This document shows, one piece after another, positions 35,852 to 44,348 of a stretch of DNA of 64,000 nucleotides. The translations under genes were made by a program, and so were the position numbers. Position 1 is the stretch's first letter. Each line of letters begins with the position of its first letter. The DNA is taken from assembly GCA_002684655.1 (NCBI GenBank), contig NYVR01000030.1:1-64000 (forward strand). Reading direction: 5' to 3'. This stretch comes from Planctomycetota bacterium. Lineage in GTDB: Bacteria > Planctomycetota > UBA1135 > UBA2386. Under the pieces are notes generated by a model. That model made no database searches and had not been told where the DNA came from. It was given only the letters and a program-made list of their open reading frames with translations.

Positions 35852-37543
35852 ATGTCCCACGTTGTCGTGTTCGCTTTCGCGGTCGAGGACGGGCTCGCGC
35901 CCGTCGTCGGGGCGGCGCCGTACGACGTGTTGGCGCGGCAGATCCCGCGCATCCTGGTCGGTCAGCTGAACGGGGACAGCGACCGCGGCGTGCGCTTCTT
36001 CCCGTTCTTGGGCCCGGTCGATGGCGCGCGCAGCTTCTTGCGTCTGCGTGAGCCGCTTGATCCCAAGGCGTTGGTCGCGCTGCACAAGCAGGAAGGCGTC
36101 GACCGGCTCGTCGATGGGGTCTTGCGAGCGGATCGCTTGACCTGGCGGATTATGGACGGTGACGGAGCAGAGCGGCTGCGCGTGGACCTCGCGTTCGACC
36201 CGCGCGATCCGCTCGCGGTCCTGCCGCGACTCACCTATGAACTGGTAGGGCAGCTGGGCTGGACCGGAAGCGTTGATCAGATAACGCAGCTCAAAGGTGA
36301 AGCCCTGGGTTGGTTCCTTGTGCTCAAGGATGAAATGTTGCGCCGGGAGGCGGACCTGCCCGATGCGTCGTCAGAGCCGCTGCGGGCGGCCGCTCGGTGC
36401 GTCGAGTTGGCTGGCGCTGACGTCGAGGTGCAACAGCTCGTGATGGATTTCCTCGCGCTGTTGCTGCGCAAGGGTGTTCACCGCGACGCCGTCGCGCCCG
36501 TCGCCAATGATCTCGCGGCGCACCTGACGAAGGCGGAGTCGCTCGACCGCCTCGCGGGGCTGATGTTCGCGGCGGGTGACAAATCGCGCGCGACTTCGAT
36601 CGTCGTCCGCGCGGCTTGCCTCCGCCCGCAAGACAGCGAGCTCGCCGAGCGCGCAGCGGCTATGGCGTTCCAGTCCGGCGACGACGCGAGCGTGCGCGCC
36701 GTCGTCGAACATGCGCGCGCCGCTGGTGCAGCGACGCCCAAGCTGATCGCTCAGCTGGCAGCCAGCCTCGACCGAAACGGCGACTTCGAGGGGCGCAATA
36801 AGCTCGTAGACGAACTGGTAGGCGAAGCGAGCCTGCCGGTGCCTGTGGCGCGCCTCGTAGTCTCGTTCTTGCTCGACGAAGATCAGCCTGCGATCGCCCG
36901 CACCATCTTGCAGCGGACGCTGCAGCGCGCGCCTGACCAATCGATGCTCCACTACGAGCTCGGCCGGTCGTGCCTGCTTCTGGGTGAGCCTGCGCGCGCC
37001 GGCGTCGCGCTGCAGCGCGCGATCGACCTTGGCGTCTCGGCTCGGCTGTTGCCGCACGCAAAGCGGCTCCTTCGCGTAAGCACTGTGCCGGGACTCTGGC
37101 AGGGCTCTCAGCTGGTCGAGAAGGCGCTCGCCGCCGACGACTTGCCCGCTGCGTTGAGCGCGGTGCGCGCGCTTGTTCGCCGCGTCGGCCCTATCGCTGA
37201 GGCGTGGTTGCTGTTCGGCGTCGTCGAGCACCGGCTAGGGCGTCGTCGTCGCGCTGAGCGCTTGCTGCGCCGCGCGTTGGCCTACGACGCCGACTGCGCT
37301 GACGCCCACAACCGCTTAGGCGCGCTGTTGCTGGAGGAGGCCCGCAACGAGGAGTCCTACCGCCACCTGCTGCGCGCGTTCGAGCTGGCGCCAGAAGACT
37401 CCGCGACGCTGGTCCACCTGGCCCAGGCTGCGGCGCGCATCGGTCGGCTCGACGAGGCGCGACAGCACCTCCGCGCAGCGGCGCAGTTCGGCGCTTCGTC
37501 CAAGCTGGTGTCTGCTGTGCTCCGCAAGATCGAGGCCGCCTAG
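35852..37543 (+). CDS. Tetratricopeptide-repeat protein
   Basis: 563 residues, no signal peptide or membrane helix. Residues about 1-125 form an alpha/beta domain that I do not recognise; it begins SHVVVFAFAVEDG and may bind a small ligand. The rest is a helical solenoid: clear TPR-like units are AIARTILQRTLQRAPDQSM, LHYELGRSCLLLGEPARAG and AEAWLLFGVVEHRLGRRRRA, followed by two more ending at about residue 555. Probable cytosolic scaffold. Standalone transcription unit judging from 107 bases before kynU. Confidence 0.75.
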   Translation: MSHVVVFAFAVEDGLAPVVGAAPYDVLARQIPRILVGQLNGDSDRGVRFFPFLGPVDGARSFLRLREPLDPKALVALHKQEGVDRLVDGVLRADRLTWRIMDGDGAERLRVDLAFDPRDPLAVLPRLTYELVGQLGWTGSVDQITQLKGEALGWFLVLKDEMLRREADLPDASSEPLRAAARCVELAGADVEVQQLVMDFLALLLRKGVHRDAVAPVANDLAAHLTKAESLDRLAGLMFAAGDKSRATSIVVRAACLRPQDSELAERAAAMAFQSGDDASVRAVVEHARAAGAATPKLIAQLAASLDRNGDFEGRNKLVDELVGEASLPVPVARLVVSFLLDEDQPAIARTILQRTLQRAPDQSMLHYELGRSCLLLGEPARAGVALQRAIDLGVSARLLPHAKRLLRVSTVPGLWQGSQLVEKALAADDLPAALSAVRALVRRVGPIAEAWLLFGVVEHRLGRRRRAERLLRRALAYDADCADAHNRLGALLLEEARNEESYRHLLRAFELAPEDSATLVHLAQAAARIGRLDEARQHLRAAAQFGASSKLVSAVLRKIEAA

Positions 37544-37650
37544 TTCGCGCAGGCGCGGCGCGCCCTGCAGGCGTCGCCGAGGCGCCAACCTCCAGCGCGT
37601 CTGGTTTTCGCGAGCAGAGAAGCATAGACGGCCTTTAGAACAGGAGGACC

Positions 37651-38862
37651 GTGACCGAGCTCTCAACCGACAAAGACCCGCTGCTGACGTTCCGTGAGCG
37701 CTTCCCGATCACGGCGCGCAGCAATTACCTGATCAACAATTCGCTGGGCGCGATGCCCAAGGCTTCGCGCGAGAGCGTTCAGCAGTTCCTGGACGAGTGG
37801 GACACCCGCGGCGTGCGGGCCTGGGGCGACGGCTGGTGGATCTTGCAGGAGCAGGTCGCCGATCAGGTCGCGCGCGCCCTCGGCGTCAGCGACGGCACCG
37901 TCACCATGCACCAAAACATCGCGGTCGCGCTTGAGATGATCCTGTCGTGCTTCCGCTTCGACGGCCCACGCAACGGCATCGTCTACGCCGACAGAAACTT
38001 TCCTAGCGATCAATACATCTACGAGGCGCGCGCGGCGCACGGCGCCAAGCTGACACGTGTCCCCGCAGCGAGCGACGGGATCTCGACCGACGGCGAACAT
38101 TTCGCCTCGCACATCGACGAGAACACGCTGTTGGTCGCGATCGACCACGTGATGTTTCGCAGCTCGGCCATCGTAGACATCGCGCCGATCGTCGAGAAGG
38201 CGAACAAGGTCGGCGCCTTCGTGATCCTTGACACGTTTCACTCGGTCGGGACGCAACAACTCGACCTAGAGAAGGCCGGCGTCCACGCCGCGGTCGGAGG
38301 CGCGCTCAAGTGGCTGTGTGGCGGGCCGGGCAATTGCTTCTTGTACGTGCGCCCGGACCTGATCTCTTCGCTGACGCCCGCGTTCACGGGCTGGGCCGCG
38401 CATAAGCAGCCTTTCCTGTTCTCGCCAGACGGCCAGGACTACCGCGAGGACGGCCACCGTTTCGCCACGGGAACGCCGAGCGTGCCTGCGCTTTACTCGG
38501 GGAAGGAGGGCATCGCGACGTGCCTCGAGGCCGGGCTCGATAACGTGCGCCGGCGCAGCCAAGAGCTGACGACGCTGCTCGTAGACGAAGCGCAGCGCCA
38601 CGGCTTTGCGCTCAAGTCTCCGCTCGAGGCAGACCGTCGCGGCGGGCACGTCGCGATCGACGTCCCCGAGGGTTACGCCGTCTGCCAAGCGCTGTCGGCG
38701 CGCGAGATCGTCGTCGACTACCGACCGGACGCGGGGTTGCGCGTCGCTCCTCACTTCTACAACACCCGCGATGAGGTCCGCGGCTGCGTGCAGGCGGTCC
38801 GCGACATCCTCGACAGCGGCGAACACCTGCCTTTCCTCCAACAGGAGCGTAAGCCGGGATGA
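37651..38862 (+). CDS. kynU: Kynureninase-like PLP enzyme (aminotransferase class V)
   Basis: 403 residues from GTG with AGGAGG three bases upstream. Class V PLP enzyme: N-terminal YLINNSLGAMP, Asp194 in VILDTFHSVG (pyridine nitrogen), and PLP-lysine Lys220 in GGALKWLCGGPGN. These motifs fit kynureninase, which cleaves kynurenine or 3-hydroxykynurenine to (3-hydroxy)anthranilate and alanine. The assignment is strengthened by the next gene, a kynurenine formamidase. No tryptophan dioxygenase gene is in the window. Confidence 0.8.
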   Translation: MTELSTDKDPLLTFRERFPITARSNYLINNSLGAMPKASRESVQQFLDEWDTRGVRAWGDGWWILQEQVADQVARALGVSDGTVTMHQNIAVALEMILSCFRFDGPRNGIVYADRNFPSDQYIYEARAAHGAKLTRVPAASDGISTDGEHFASHIDENTLLVAIDHVMFRSSAIVDIAPIVEKANKVGAFVILDTFHSVGTQQLDLEKAGVHAAVGGALKWLCGGPGNCFLYVRPDLISSLTPAFTGWAAHKQPFLFSPDGQDYREDGHRFATGTPSVPALYSGKEGIATCLEAGLDNVRRRSQELTTLLVDEAQRHGFALKSPLEADRRGGHVAIDVPEGYAVCQALSAREIVVDYRPDAGLRVAPHFYNTRDEVRGCVQAVRDILDSGEHLPFLQQERKPG

Positions 38863-39497
38863 CGCGTCGCATCTGGGACATCAGCGAGCGCATCGAGCCT
38901 GGCACGGCGACGTTCCCGGGCGACAACCCGTTCTCGCAAGAGTGGGTGATGCAGATGTCTGAGGGGGCGTCTTGCAACGTCAGCACGATCCGCATGTCGG
39001 TGCACGTCGGCACGCACACCGACGCCCCGCTTCACTATGACGCGTCTGGTCAGGACATCGCCAGCGTCGATCTGCAGACCTACACGGGCCGTTGCCGGGT
39101 CCTCGCGGTCACGCCGGTCGGCTCTCCGCCTCAGGTCTCCGCAGAGGCCCTTGAGGATGCGGCGCTGGACGGCGTGGAGCGCTTGCTGTTGCGCACCAGC
39201 TCAAGCCACGACCACACGCGTTTTGACCCGGACTTCGCCTCCCTGGGCGCGGCATCGGCGCGGGTGTTGGTGGACCGCGGCGTCCGACTCGTGGGCATCG
39301 ATACGCCCAGCATCGACCACGCGACGGACAAAGATTTGGGTGGGCACCACGCGCTCTGCTCAGGCGGAGTCGCCATCCTGGAGAACATCGATCTCACTGG
39401 CGTACCCGAAGGCGACTACGAGCTGATCGCCCTGCCGCTGCGCATCGTCGGTTGCGACTCAAGCCCAGTTCGTGCGATCCTGCGTGAGCTTCCATGA
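38859..39497 (+). CDS. kynB: Kynurenine formamidase (cyclase family)
   Basis: 212 residues, overlapping kynU by ATGA. The metal-binding signature HVGTHTDAPLH provides His49, His53, Asp55 and His59, which coordinate zinc in KynB. N-terminal WDISERIEPGTATFPGD is also typical. It hydrolyses N-formylkynurenine to kynurenine and formate, the second step of tryptophan breakdown. Together with KynU it supports a kynurenine pathway. Confidence 0.85.
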   Translation: MTRRIWDISERIEPGTATFPGDNPFSQEWVMQMSEGASCNVSTIRMSVHVGTHTDAPLHYDASGQDIASVDLQTYTGRCRVLAVTPVGSPPQVSAEALEDAALDGVERLLLRTSSSHDHTRFDPDFASLGAASARVLVDRGVRLVGIDTPSIDHATDKDLGGHHALCSGGVAILENIDLTGVPEGDYELIALPLRIVGCDSSPVRAILRELP

Positions 39498-39904
39498 CCA
39501 AAAGAGCCATCAACCCTGACGACCTCTCTCCGCCGGTCGGCTTCGCGCACGCGTGGCTGGTTGAGTCCGGCAACGGCGACCAACGCACTCTCTACCTCGC
39601 GGGACAGTGCGGCTATGACGCGTCGGGTCGGGTCGAGAGCAAGGGCGATCTGCCCGGTCAACTAGATAAGGCGATGGCCAACATCGCGGCGATTCTTCGT
39701 GACGCGGAGATGGGGTTTGAGGACGTCGTTCAGCTCAACTTCTACGTGACGTCGCGCAACGACTACGCGACGGCGCGCAAGGAGTTCGGCCGCGTCTGGC
39801 GTGAGCACTGCGGCAAGCACTTCCCAGGCATGGCGATGTTCCAGGTTGTCTCGCTGTTCGATCCGGACGCGTTGATCGAGATACAGGGGATCGCGGCGCA
39901 ATGA
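39494..39904 (+). CDS. RidA-family protein lacking the canonical arginine, possible 2-aminomuconate deaminase
   Basis: 136 residues, overlapping kynB by ATGA. The chorismate mutase-like fold of the RidA/YjgF family is clear (TLYLAGQCGYDASGRV, FEDVVQLNFYVTSRNDY, DALIEIQGIA). In RidA itself an Arg binds the carboxylate of enamine substrates in a Pro-Ala-Arg motif; here that place reads FPGMAMF, so Arg is replaced by Met113. It is therefore probably not a 2-aminoacrylate deaminase. Members of this family act as 2-aminomuconate deaminase in the 3-hydroxyanthranilate branch, which fits the operon. Confidence 0.75.
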   Translation: MTKRAINPDDLSPPVGFAHAWLVESGNGDQRTLYLAGQCGYDASGRVESKGDLPGQLDKAMANIAAILRDAEMGFEDVVQLNFYVTSRNDYATARKEFGRVWREHCGKHFPGMAMFQVVSLFDPDALIEIQGIAAQ

Positions 39905-40251
39905 GGAGCCGTCGCGCGGTCTGGCCGGCGCTGTTTTTGGCGCTCGGCTCCTGCGTGAGCGACGACGTGGTCGAGACCCAGTTCGACGCGCGCGCAGGTT
40001 TCGTGACCGTGCAGATCGGTGGTGACGGGTTCGTCCGTTGCGATGGTCACAGGCTCCCGCTGGAGGCATTGGTCCTCGAACTCCGCCAGCAGACCCGGCG
40101 CATGGATCCGGCCGACCTATTGCGCTACGTCGTGCGTGTCCGCTTAGGCGAGGTCGCCGACGGTGAGGGCGCCTCCAACCAGAAGCAGGCACGCGCGCGC
40201 CTGCTCGACGAGCTAGAAATCATGGGCGTGCGACAGATCGTCTACCTCTGA
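39901..40251 (+). CDS. Small lipoprotein with ExbD/TolR-like periplasmic domain
   Basis: 116 residues, overlapping the previous stop by ATGA. Signal with lipobox LGSC, Cys18 probably lipidated. The mature part resembles the ExbD/TolR periplasmic fold: a strand FVTVQIGGDGFVRCDG, a helix PLEALVLELRQQ, a strand YVVRVRLGE and a final helix-strand ARLLDELEIMGVRQIVYL. ExbD normally has one membrane helix with a key Asp; this protein has a lipid anchor instead. No TonB/ExbB gene is near, so the function is open. Confidence 0.6.
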   Translation: MRSRRAVWPALFLALGSCVSDDVVETQFDARAGFVTVQIGGDGFVRCDGHRLPLEALVLELRQQTRRMDPADLLRYVVRVRLGEVADGEGASNQKQARARLLDELEIMGVRQIVYL

Positions 40252-40264
40252 AACGTATCTTTCC

Positions 40265-40951
40265 GTGAGCCTCCTCGACCGTCACTGTCCCCCCGATCTC
40301 GTCATCTTCGACGTAGATGGGACCCTTCACGACACCTTTGCGTGGTGGGCGCCGGTCATATGCGCTGGTGTTCAGCGCTACGCCGAACGAGAGGGCATCG
40401 CGATCACGCTGCCGACGACCGCGGAGGCAGAGGCCGTGGTCGGCATGAAAGACGCGGGCGTCTGGGCGCCGTTCTTGCCGGACAGCCACAAGGAGCGCTG
40501 GCTCGAACTCCGCGCGGTCGTGCTGCCGATGGAGGTCGCTGAGGTCAGCCGCGGCGTCGACTATCTCTTCGCGGGCGTGCGACCGCTGTTGATCCACCTG
40601 CGTGAGCTCGGCGTGAAGGTGGCCCTGGCGAGCAACTGTCGCAGCGAATACATGGCGGCTATGCAGGACGGTCAAGGGCTGCGCGAGTTGACGGACTGGC
40701 AGTTTTGCCTCGACAGCGAGAACGTCGAGACCAAGGCGGACATGCTCCGCGAAGCTCAGCGCGCGTCTGGCGCGGAACGGATCGTGATGGTTGGCGATCG
40801 CGAACCAGACCACGAGGCCGCGGTCGCGCACGGCTGGCCGTTCGTCTGGCGGCGCAACGACCGCTGCGCGATCGGCGACGCGGACTGGGTCTGGGGCGGG
40901 GACCCGGACAGCCTGCTGACCCGGTTAGGTCTCGCGCCGCTCGGCAGCTGA
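40265..40951 (+). CDS. HAD-superfamily phosphatase
   Basis: 228 residues from GTG. HAD motif I IFDVDGTLHDT (Asp16 nucleophile, Asp18), motif II in VALASNCR, motif III Lys in ENVETKADML, and motif IV VGDREPDHEAA. A helical cap lies between motifs I and II (about 28-90). Beta-phosphoglucomutase/phosphoglycolate phosphatase-like subgroup; exact substrate unknown. Thirteen bases after the ExbD-like gene, so probably in the kyn operon. Confidence 0.85.
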   Translation: MSLLDRHCPPDLVIFDVDGTLHDTFAWWAPVICAGVQRYAEREGIAITLPTTAEAEAVVGMKDAGVWAPFLPDSHKERWLELRAVVLPMEVAEVSRGVDYLFAGVRPLLIHLRELGVKVALASNCRSEYMAAMQDGQGLRELTDWQFCLDSENVETKADMLREAQRASGAERIVMVGDREPDHEAAVAHGWPFVWRRNDRCAIGDADWVWGGDPDSLLTRLGLAPLGS

Positions 40952-40986
40952 GCAGCGAGTCCAGCACAACCAGCGGGAGCTGCTTA

Positions 40987-41001
40987 GCGGCGGTCCGCCG
41001 C
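40987..41001. terminator. Hairpin downstream of HAD gene
   Basis: GCGGCG-GTC-CGCCGC, a perfect 6-base-pair stem with a 3-base loop, 36 bases past the HAD stop codon. No T-run. Confidence 0.35.
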
Positions 41002-41141
41002 GCGACGATGGAGTCACGGGCGGTCCAGTTGACTGGCTATCGGGCGAAGCCACGCGTGAAGCGCGGGACGAGCCCAGGTCCGGTCGGCTGGGCGTCCCGC
41101 TTGGCTTCCAGGCCGGCGGTTGAAGCTCTAGGCTCTTCTAT

Positions 41142-41702
41142 GTGACCGTCGCCGAGCTACCGACCCCTGAGCACTTGCAGCGGCGCTGCGCCGAGCTCTT
41201 TGGGCTGTGGCGGGTGTTGGACACCGAGGTCGAAGTGACTTGGAACGCGCGCCTCTCTACAACAGCGGGCCGCGCCTACGTCCGTGGGGGCCGCATCGAA
41301 CTGAACCCGCGCCTGTTGGCCCGCGTCCCGGACGAGGTCGACGGGGTGCTCATCCACGAGGCCGCGCACGTCGCAGCGTTTCGTTTGTTTGGCGGCAACA
41401 TCCCTGCGCACGGCCGGCACTGGCGTGGCCTGATGCGGGCTGCGGGTCAAGAGCCCAAGGTCACCCACAAGCTGCCGGTCGATGGGCTGCGGCGAAAGGT
41501 CAAGGCGCGCTCGAGTTACCTATATTTACGCCTCTGCGACGCATGCGGCGACCTCGTCGTTCTGGAGCAGGTGCGTTACGGGCGCTGCAGCGGGTGCTCG
41601 AGCCGCGACGACTACCTCGTGGTCAAGGCCAAGGCGACGGCCGCTGGCCGTCGCATGCTGCAAAAGATGACGGCGACCGACGTGCGCGGCCACTTCGCCT
41701 GA
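41142..41702 (+). CDS. SprT-like metalloprotease domain protein
   Basis: 186 residues from GTG. Zinc-metalloprotease motif HEAAH (His72, Glu73, His76) with a further His in GRHW at about 93, as in SprT/Spartan domains. A C-terminal zinc ribbon has Cys132, Cys135, Cys149 and Cys152. Eukaryotic Spartan degrades DNA-protein crosslinks; the bacterial SprT role is not established. No recognisable partner nearby. Confidence 0.85.
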   Translation: MTVAELPTPEHLQRRCAELFGLWRVLDTEVEVTWNARLSTTAGRAYVRGGRIELNPRLLARVPDEVDGVLIHEAAHVAAFRLFGGNIPAHGRHWRGLMRAAGQEPKVTHKLPVDGLRRKVKARSSYLYLRLCDACGDLVVLEQVRYGRCSGCSSRDDYLVVKAKATAAGRRMLQKMTATDVRGHFA

Positions 41703-41917
41703 GCCTTGGTCACGCCTGCGGGCGGTAGGTCGCGGGCGCGTTCGGGAGCGTTGGATGCGCCGAGGGCGAGGTCGATCGAGCGGCGACGAGATCAGCGAAC
41801 TGGCCACGCGGCGGCGGTTTCCGGGGTCGAGCGAACCTGCTGCTGCGGCCCGCCGTTGTGCGGACGAGCCTCGCTGGGCAGAATATTCGCCCCCTCCCGA
41901 CCCTTTCGCGATCTCCG

Positions 41918-42946
41918 ATGACGTCCAAGATCCTCGCTGCAGCCTTCTCTGCCCTCACCCTCGTCGCCGCGGCGACCGCCCAGTCCGACAAGCTCTTTCT
42001 CACGAACGGCACGGTGGTCGACGATTGCAAGGTCACCGACTACGGCGTCCGGACGGTTCGCTACAAGCGTGGTAGCAGCACCGAGTCGGTCGAGACCGAC
42101 AAGGTCATCAAGGTCGAACTCGCCAAGTTCAAGACCGTCTACGCTCGCGGGCTGCGCGACGCGGGCATGATGCTGACGCTGGCGCGTGAACAGCTGAAGG
42201 CCAAAGAGTCGGTCATGGCGCAGCTAGGCTTCATAAGCGCGGCCAACCAGTTCTTCGATCAGGGCAACGCGCCCGACGCGGTCGCGAGCCTCAACGAGGT
42301 CTCGAAGGCGTTTCCAGAGGGCGGCGCCCAGCCGGATGTCTTCCGGCTGAAGTTTGAATACTACATGGGCGTCGGCAGCCGCGACGCGGTGACCGTAGCT
42401 AAGAAATACGAGCAGCAGGCCATCGGCGGCGCGTGGCCCGACGGCTTCGCGGTCGAGGCCTCGTTCTTCCAGGCGCTGTCAGAAAAGAGCTCGCCAGAGG
42501 ACTTCCAGCGAAAGCTTAAGACCATCGCTAGCCGCGCGCGTAACGCCAACCCGACGGTGGCTGGTCGGGCCAACATCGAGTTGGCGCACAGCATGCGGAA
42601 GAGCGGCAGCGTTGACGAGGCGCAGCGAATCTATGAAGGCATCGTCAAAAAGGACTCCGTCGACGACAGCGCTCGCGCGGGCGCATACCTCGGGCTCGGT
42701 CTGATCGCCTTCGAAGGCACCGGCGGCAAGGACGCCGCGAAGCAGGCGCTGTTGATGTTCCTGCGGGTGCGACTGGAGACCACCGAAGCATGGCCAAGTC
42801 TGCAAGCGGAGGCGCTGTATTACGCTGCGCAGGCCGCCAGGAAGTGGCAGGGCCCAGAATACCGTTACATCGTCGGCCGTTGCCGCGGCCTCCTCTTTAA
42901 CGAGTACCCCAACTCGGAGTGGGCCAAGCTGGCGAAGTCGCGCTGA
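41918..42946 (+). CDS. Exported TPR-like protein
   Basis: 342 residues. Signal peptide (SKILAAAFSALTLVAAATAQ) cleaved after TAQ. A short beta domain at about 24-65 (LFLTNGTVVDDCKVTDYGV, VRYKRGSSTESVETDKV) resembles the small domain often found at the start of planctomycete TPR proteins. The remainder is a helical solenoid with TPR character, for example ARAGAYLGLGLIAFEGTGG. Periplasmic; function unknown. Confidence 0.75.
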   Translation: MTSKILAAAFSALTLVAAATAQSDKLFLTNGTVVDDCKVTDYGVRTVRYKRGSSTESVETDKVIKVELAKFKTVYARGLRDAGMMLTLAREQLKAKESVMAQLGFISAANQFFDQGNAPDAVASLNEVSKAFPEGGAQPDVFRLKFEYYMGVGSRDAVTVAKKYEQQAIGGAWPDGFAVEASFFQALSEKSSPEDFQRKLKTIASRARNANPTVAGRANIELAHSMRKSGSVDEAQRIYEGIVKKDSVDDSARAGAYLGLGLIAFEGTGGKDAAKQALLMFLRVRLETTEAWPSLQAEALYYAAQAARKWQGPEYRYIVGRCRGLLFNEYPNSEWAKLAKSR

Positions 42947-42977
42947 CGATTTCGCTGGATCTTGGCCTGGTCGGAAC

Positions 42978-43685
42978 GTGATTGACTACGACCGACTCTC
43001 GACGCCGCCGCCGCGCTGGGACAACGTCTTGTTCTGGGCGTTTCGGGCGTCGCTCAAGCTGCTCCTGAAGATCTACTTTCGTTTGGAGGTCCAGGGAGCC
43101 CCGCCCGCAGGCGGCGGCTACGTGCTGGTAGCGAACCACTCTTCGTTTGCCGACCCGTTGTTGCTCGGCTGCTCTGTGCCGCGTCGCGTCATCTACCTGA
43201 TGACCGAGACTGTTTGGCGGTCGGCGCGCGCGGGTTGGTTCTTCCGCTGGAACCGCACGATCCCCCTTAGCGCGCGCGGCGGGAACCGCGAGGCCTTGCG
43301 GGCTGCGCGCGAGGTGCTCAAGCAGCAGCGCGTGGTCGGGATCTTTCCGGAGGGCGGGGTCAGTCGTGACGGCGAGCTGATGCTAGGCAGCCCTGGCGCG
43401 GTCTCGCTCGTCTTGAGCGGCGGCCTGCCGATCGTGCCGGTCGGGATCGTCGGCGCGGCGCAGGCGCTGCCCGCTGGCGCGGGGATGCCGCGGCCGACCA
43501 AAGTCGTGGTGCGTTTCGGCGCGCCGATCACTCCCGAGGAGCTGGACGCGCTCGGCGGCGATCGCCGCGCGCGGCTGCAAAACGCGACGACGCTGATCAT
43601 GCAGCGAATCGCCGCGTTGACAGGCCAACAGGCGCGAGAAGACGTGCTAGCTGCCGCGGAAAAGCAGGCCGCTGCGGACGTCTGA
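42978..43685 (+). CDS. 1-acyl-sn-glycerol-3-phosphate acyltransferase (PlsC-like)
   Basis: 235 residues from GTG. Catalytic motif I NHSSFAD (His and Asp four apart), motif II region WFFRWNRTIPL, motif III FPEGGVSRDG and motif IV LPIVPVGIVGA. One amphipathic or membrane segment near the N-terminus. Transfers an acyl chain to lysophosphatidic acid or a related acceptor at the inner membrane; acceptor specificity is not resolvable here. Confidence 0.88.
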   Translation: MIDYDRLSTPPPRWDNVLFWAFRASLKLLLKIYFRLEVQGAPPAGGGYVLVANHSSFADPLLLGCSVPRRVIYLMTETVWRSARAGWFFRWNRTIPLSARGGNREALRAAREVLKQQRVVGIFPEGGVSRDGELMLGSPGAVSLVLSGGLPIVPVGIVGAAQALPAGAGMPRPTKVVVRFGAPITPEELDALGGDRRARLQNATTLIMQRIAALTGQQAREDVLAAAEKQAAADV

Positions 43686-43748
43686 GGTCTGCCCGCGCGC
43701 GGCAGATTTCTAGGTCCACTTTGCGGCCCGCGGGGTCACAGCTCCTGC

Positions 43749-44348
43749 ATGGAGCAGGAGGATCAACGTTGGGGCGAGGTGGCGGCGGTCGCGCGCGCGT
43801 ATCTGGGTCGCTTTCGTGACCCGATGACGCGCGCGATGCGCGACGAGATCGCGCAGGAGTCGACGGTGCTCGCGTGGCAGTGGATCCGTCGAATAAAGGA
43901 CCCTGACCGGCTTGGAGCGGCGGTGCGCACCATCACGAGGCGACAGCGGCTGCGCGCCCTTCGCCACCAGTCGCCGTCTGGCCCGAACCGGGCGCAGTCT
44001 TTGGGTCCGGAGCAGCTCGTTTTGCTGACGTCGAGAGCTCCCGACCCGCTCGTGTTTCGTGTCGGTGCGAGGCGCGTGCCTGCGGCGTGGATCTGCCGTC
44101 GGCTAGCGCCCGTGATGGCGCGTTTGTCCCGCCTGGACCAGCGCCTGCTGATGGGGTTTCACGAGGGATTCTGCTGCGCAGAGCTCGCGGCCCGATTCGG
44201 TCGCACGGAGGCTTGCGTGAAGACCAGGCTTCACCGCGCTCGTCGGCGCGTGCAGCGCAACTTGGAGCAGCTGGTTCGCGTCGCGGCCAGCTTTGAGGAT
44301 TCAGAACCGATCATGGAGAGCGCAGGTGGCAAAGATCTCGTTAGGTAG
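43749..44348 (+). CDS. ECF-type RNA polymerase sigma factor
   Basis: 199 residues. Sigma region 2 at about 25-80 (DEIAQESTVLAWQWIRRIKDP, AVRTITRRQRLRALRH) and region 4 at about 125-180 (LSRLDQRLLMGFHEGFCCAE, LAARFGRTEACVKTRLHRAR), a clear helix-turn-helix. The next gene overlaps its end by 23 bases. No obvious anti-sigma factor with a zinc or membrane domain is adjacent, so its control is unclear. Confidence 0.85.
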   Translation: MEQEDQRWGEVAAVARAYLGRFRDPMTRAMRDEIAQESTVLAWQWIRRIKDPDRLGAAVRTITRRQRLRALRHQSPSGPNRAQSLGPEQLVLLTSRAPDPLVFRVGARRVPAAWICRRLAPVMARLSRLDQRLLMGFHEGFCCAELAARFGRTEACVKTRLHRARRRVQRNLEQLVRVAASFEDSEPIMESAGGKDLVR

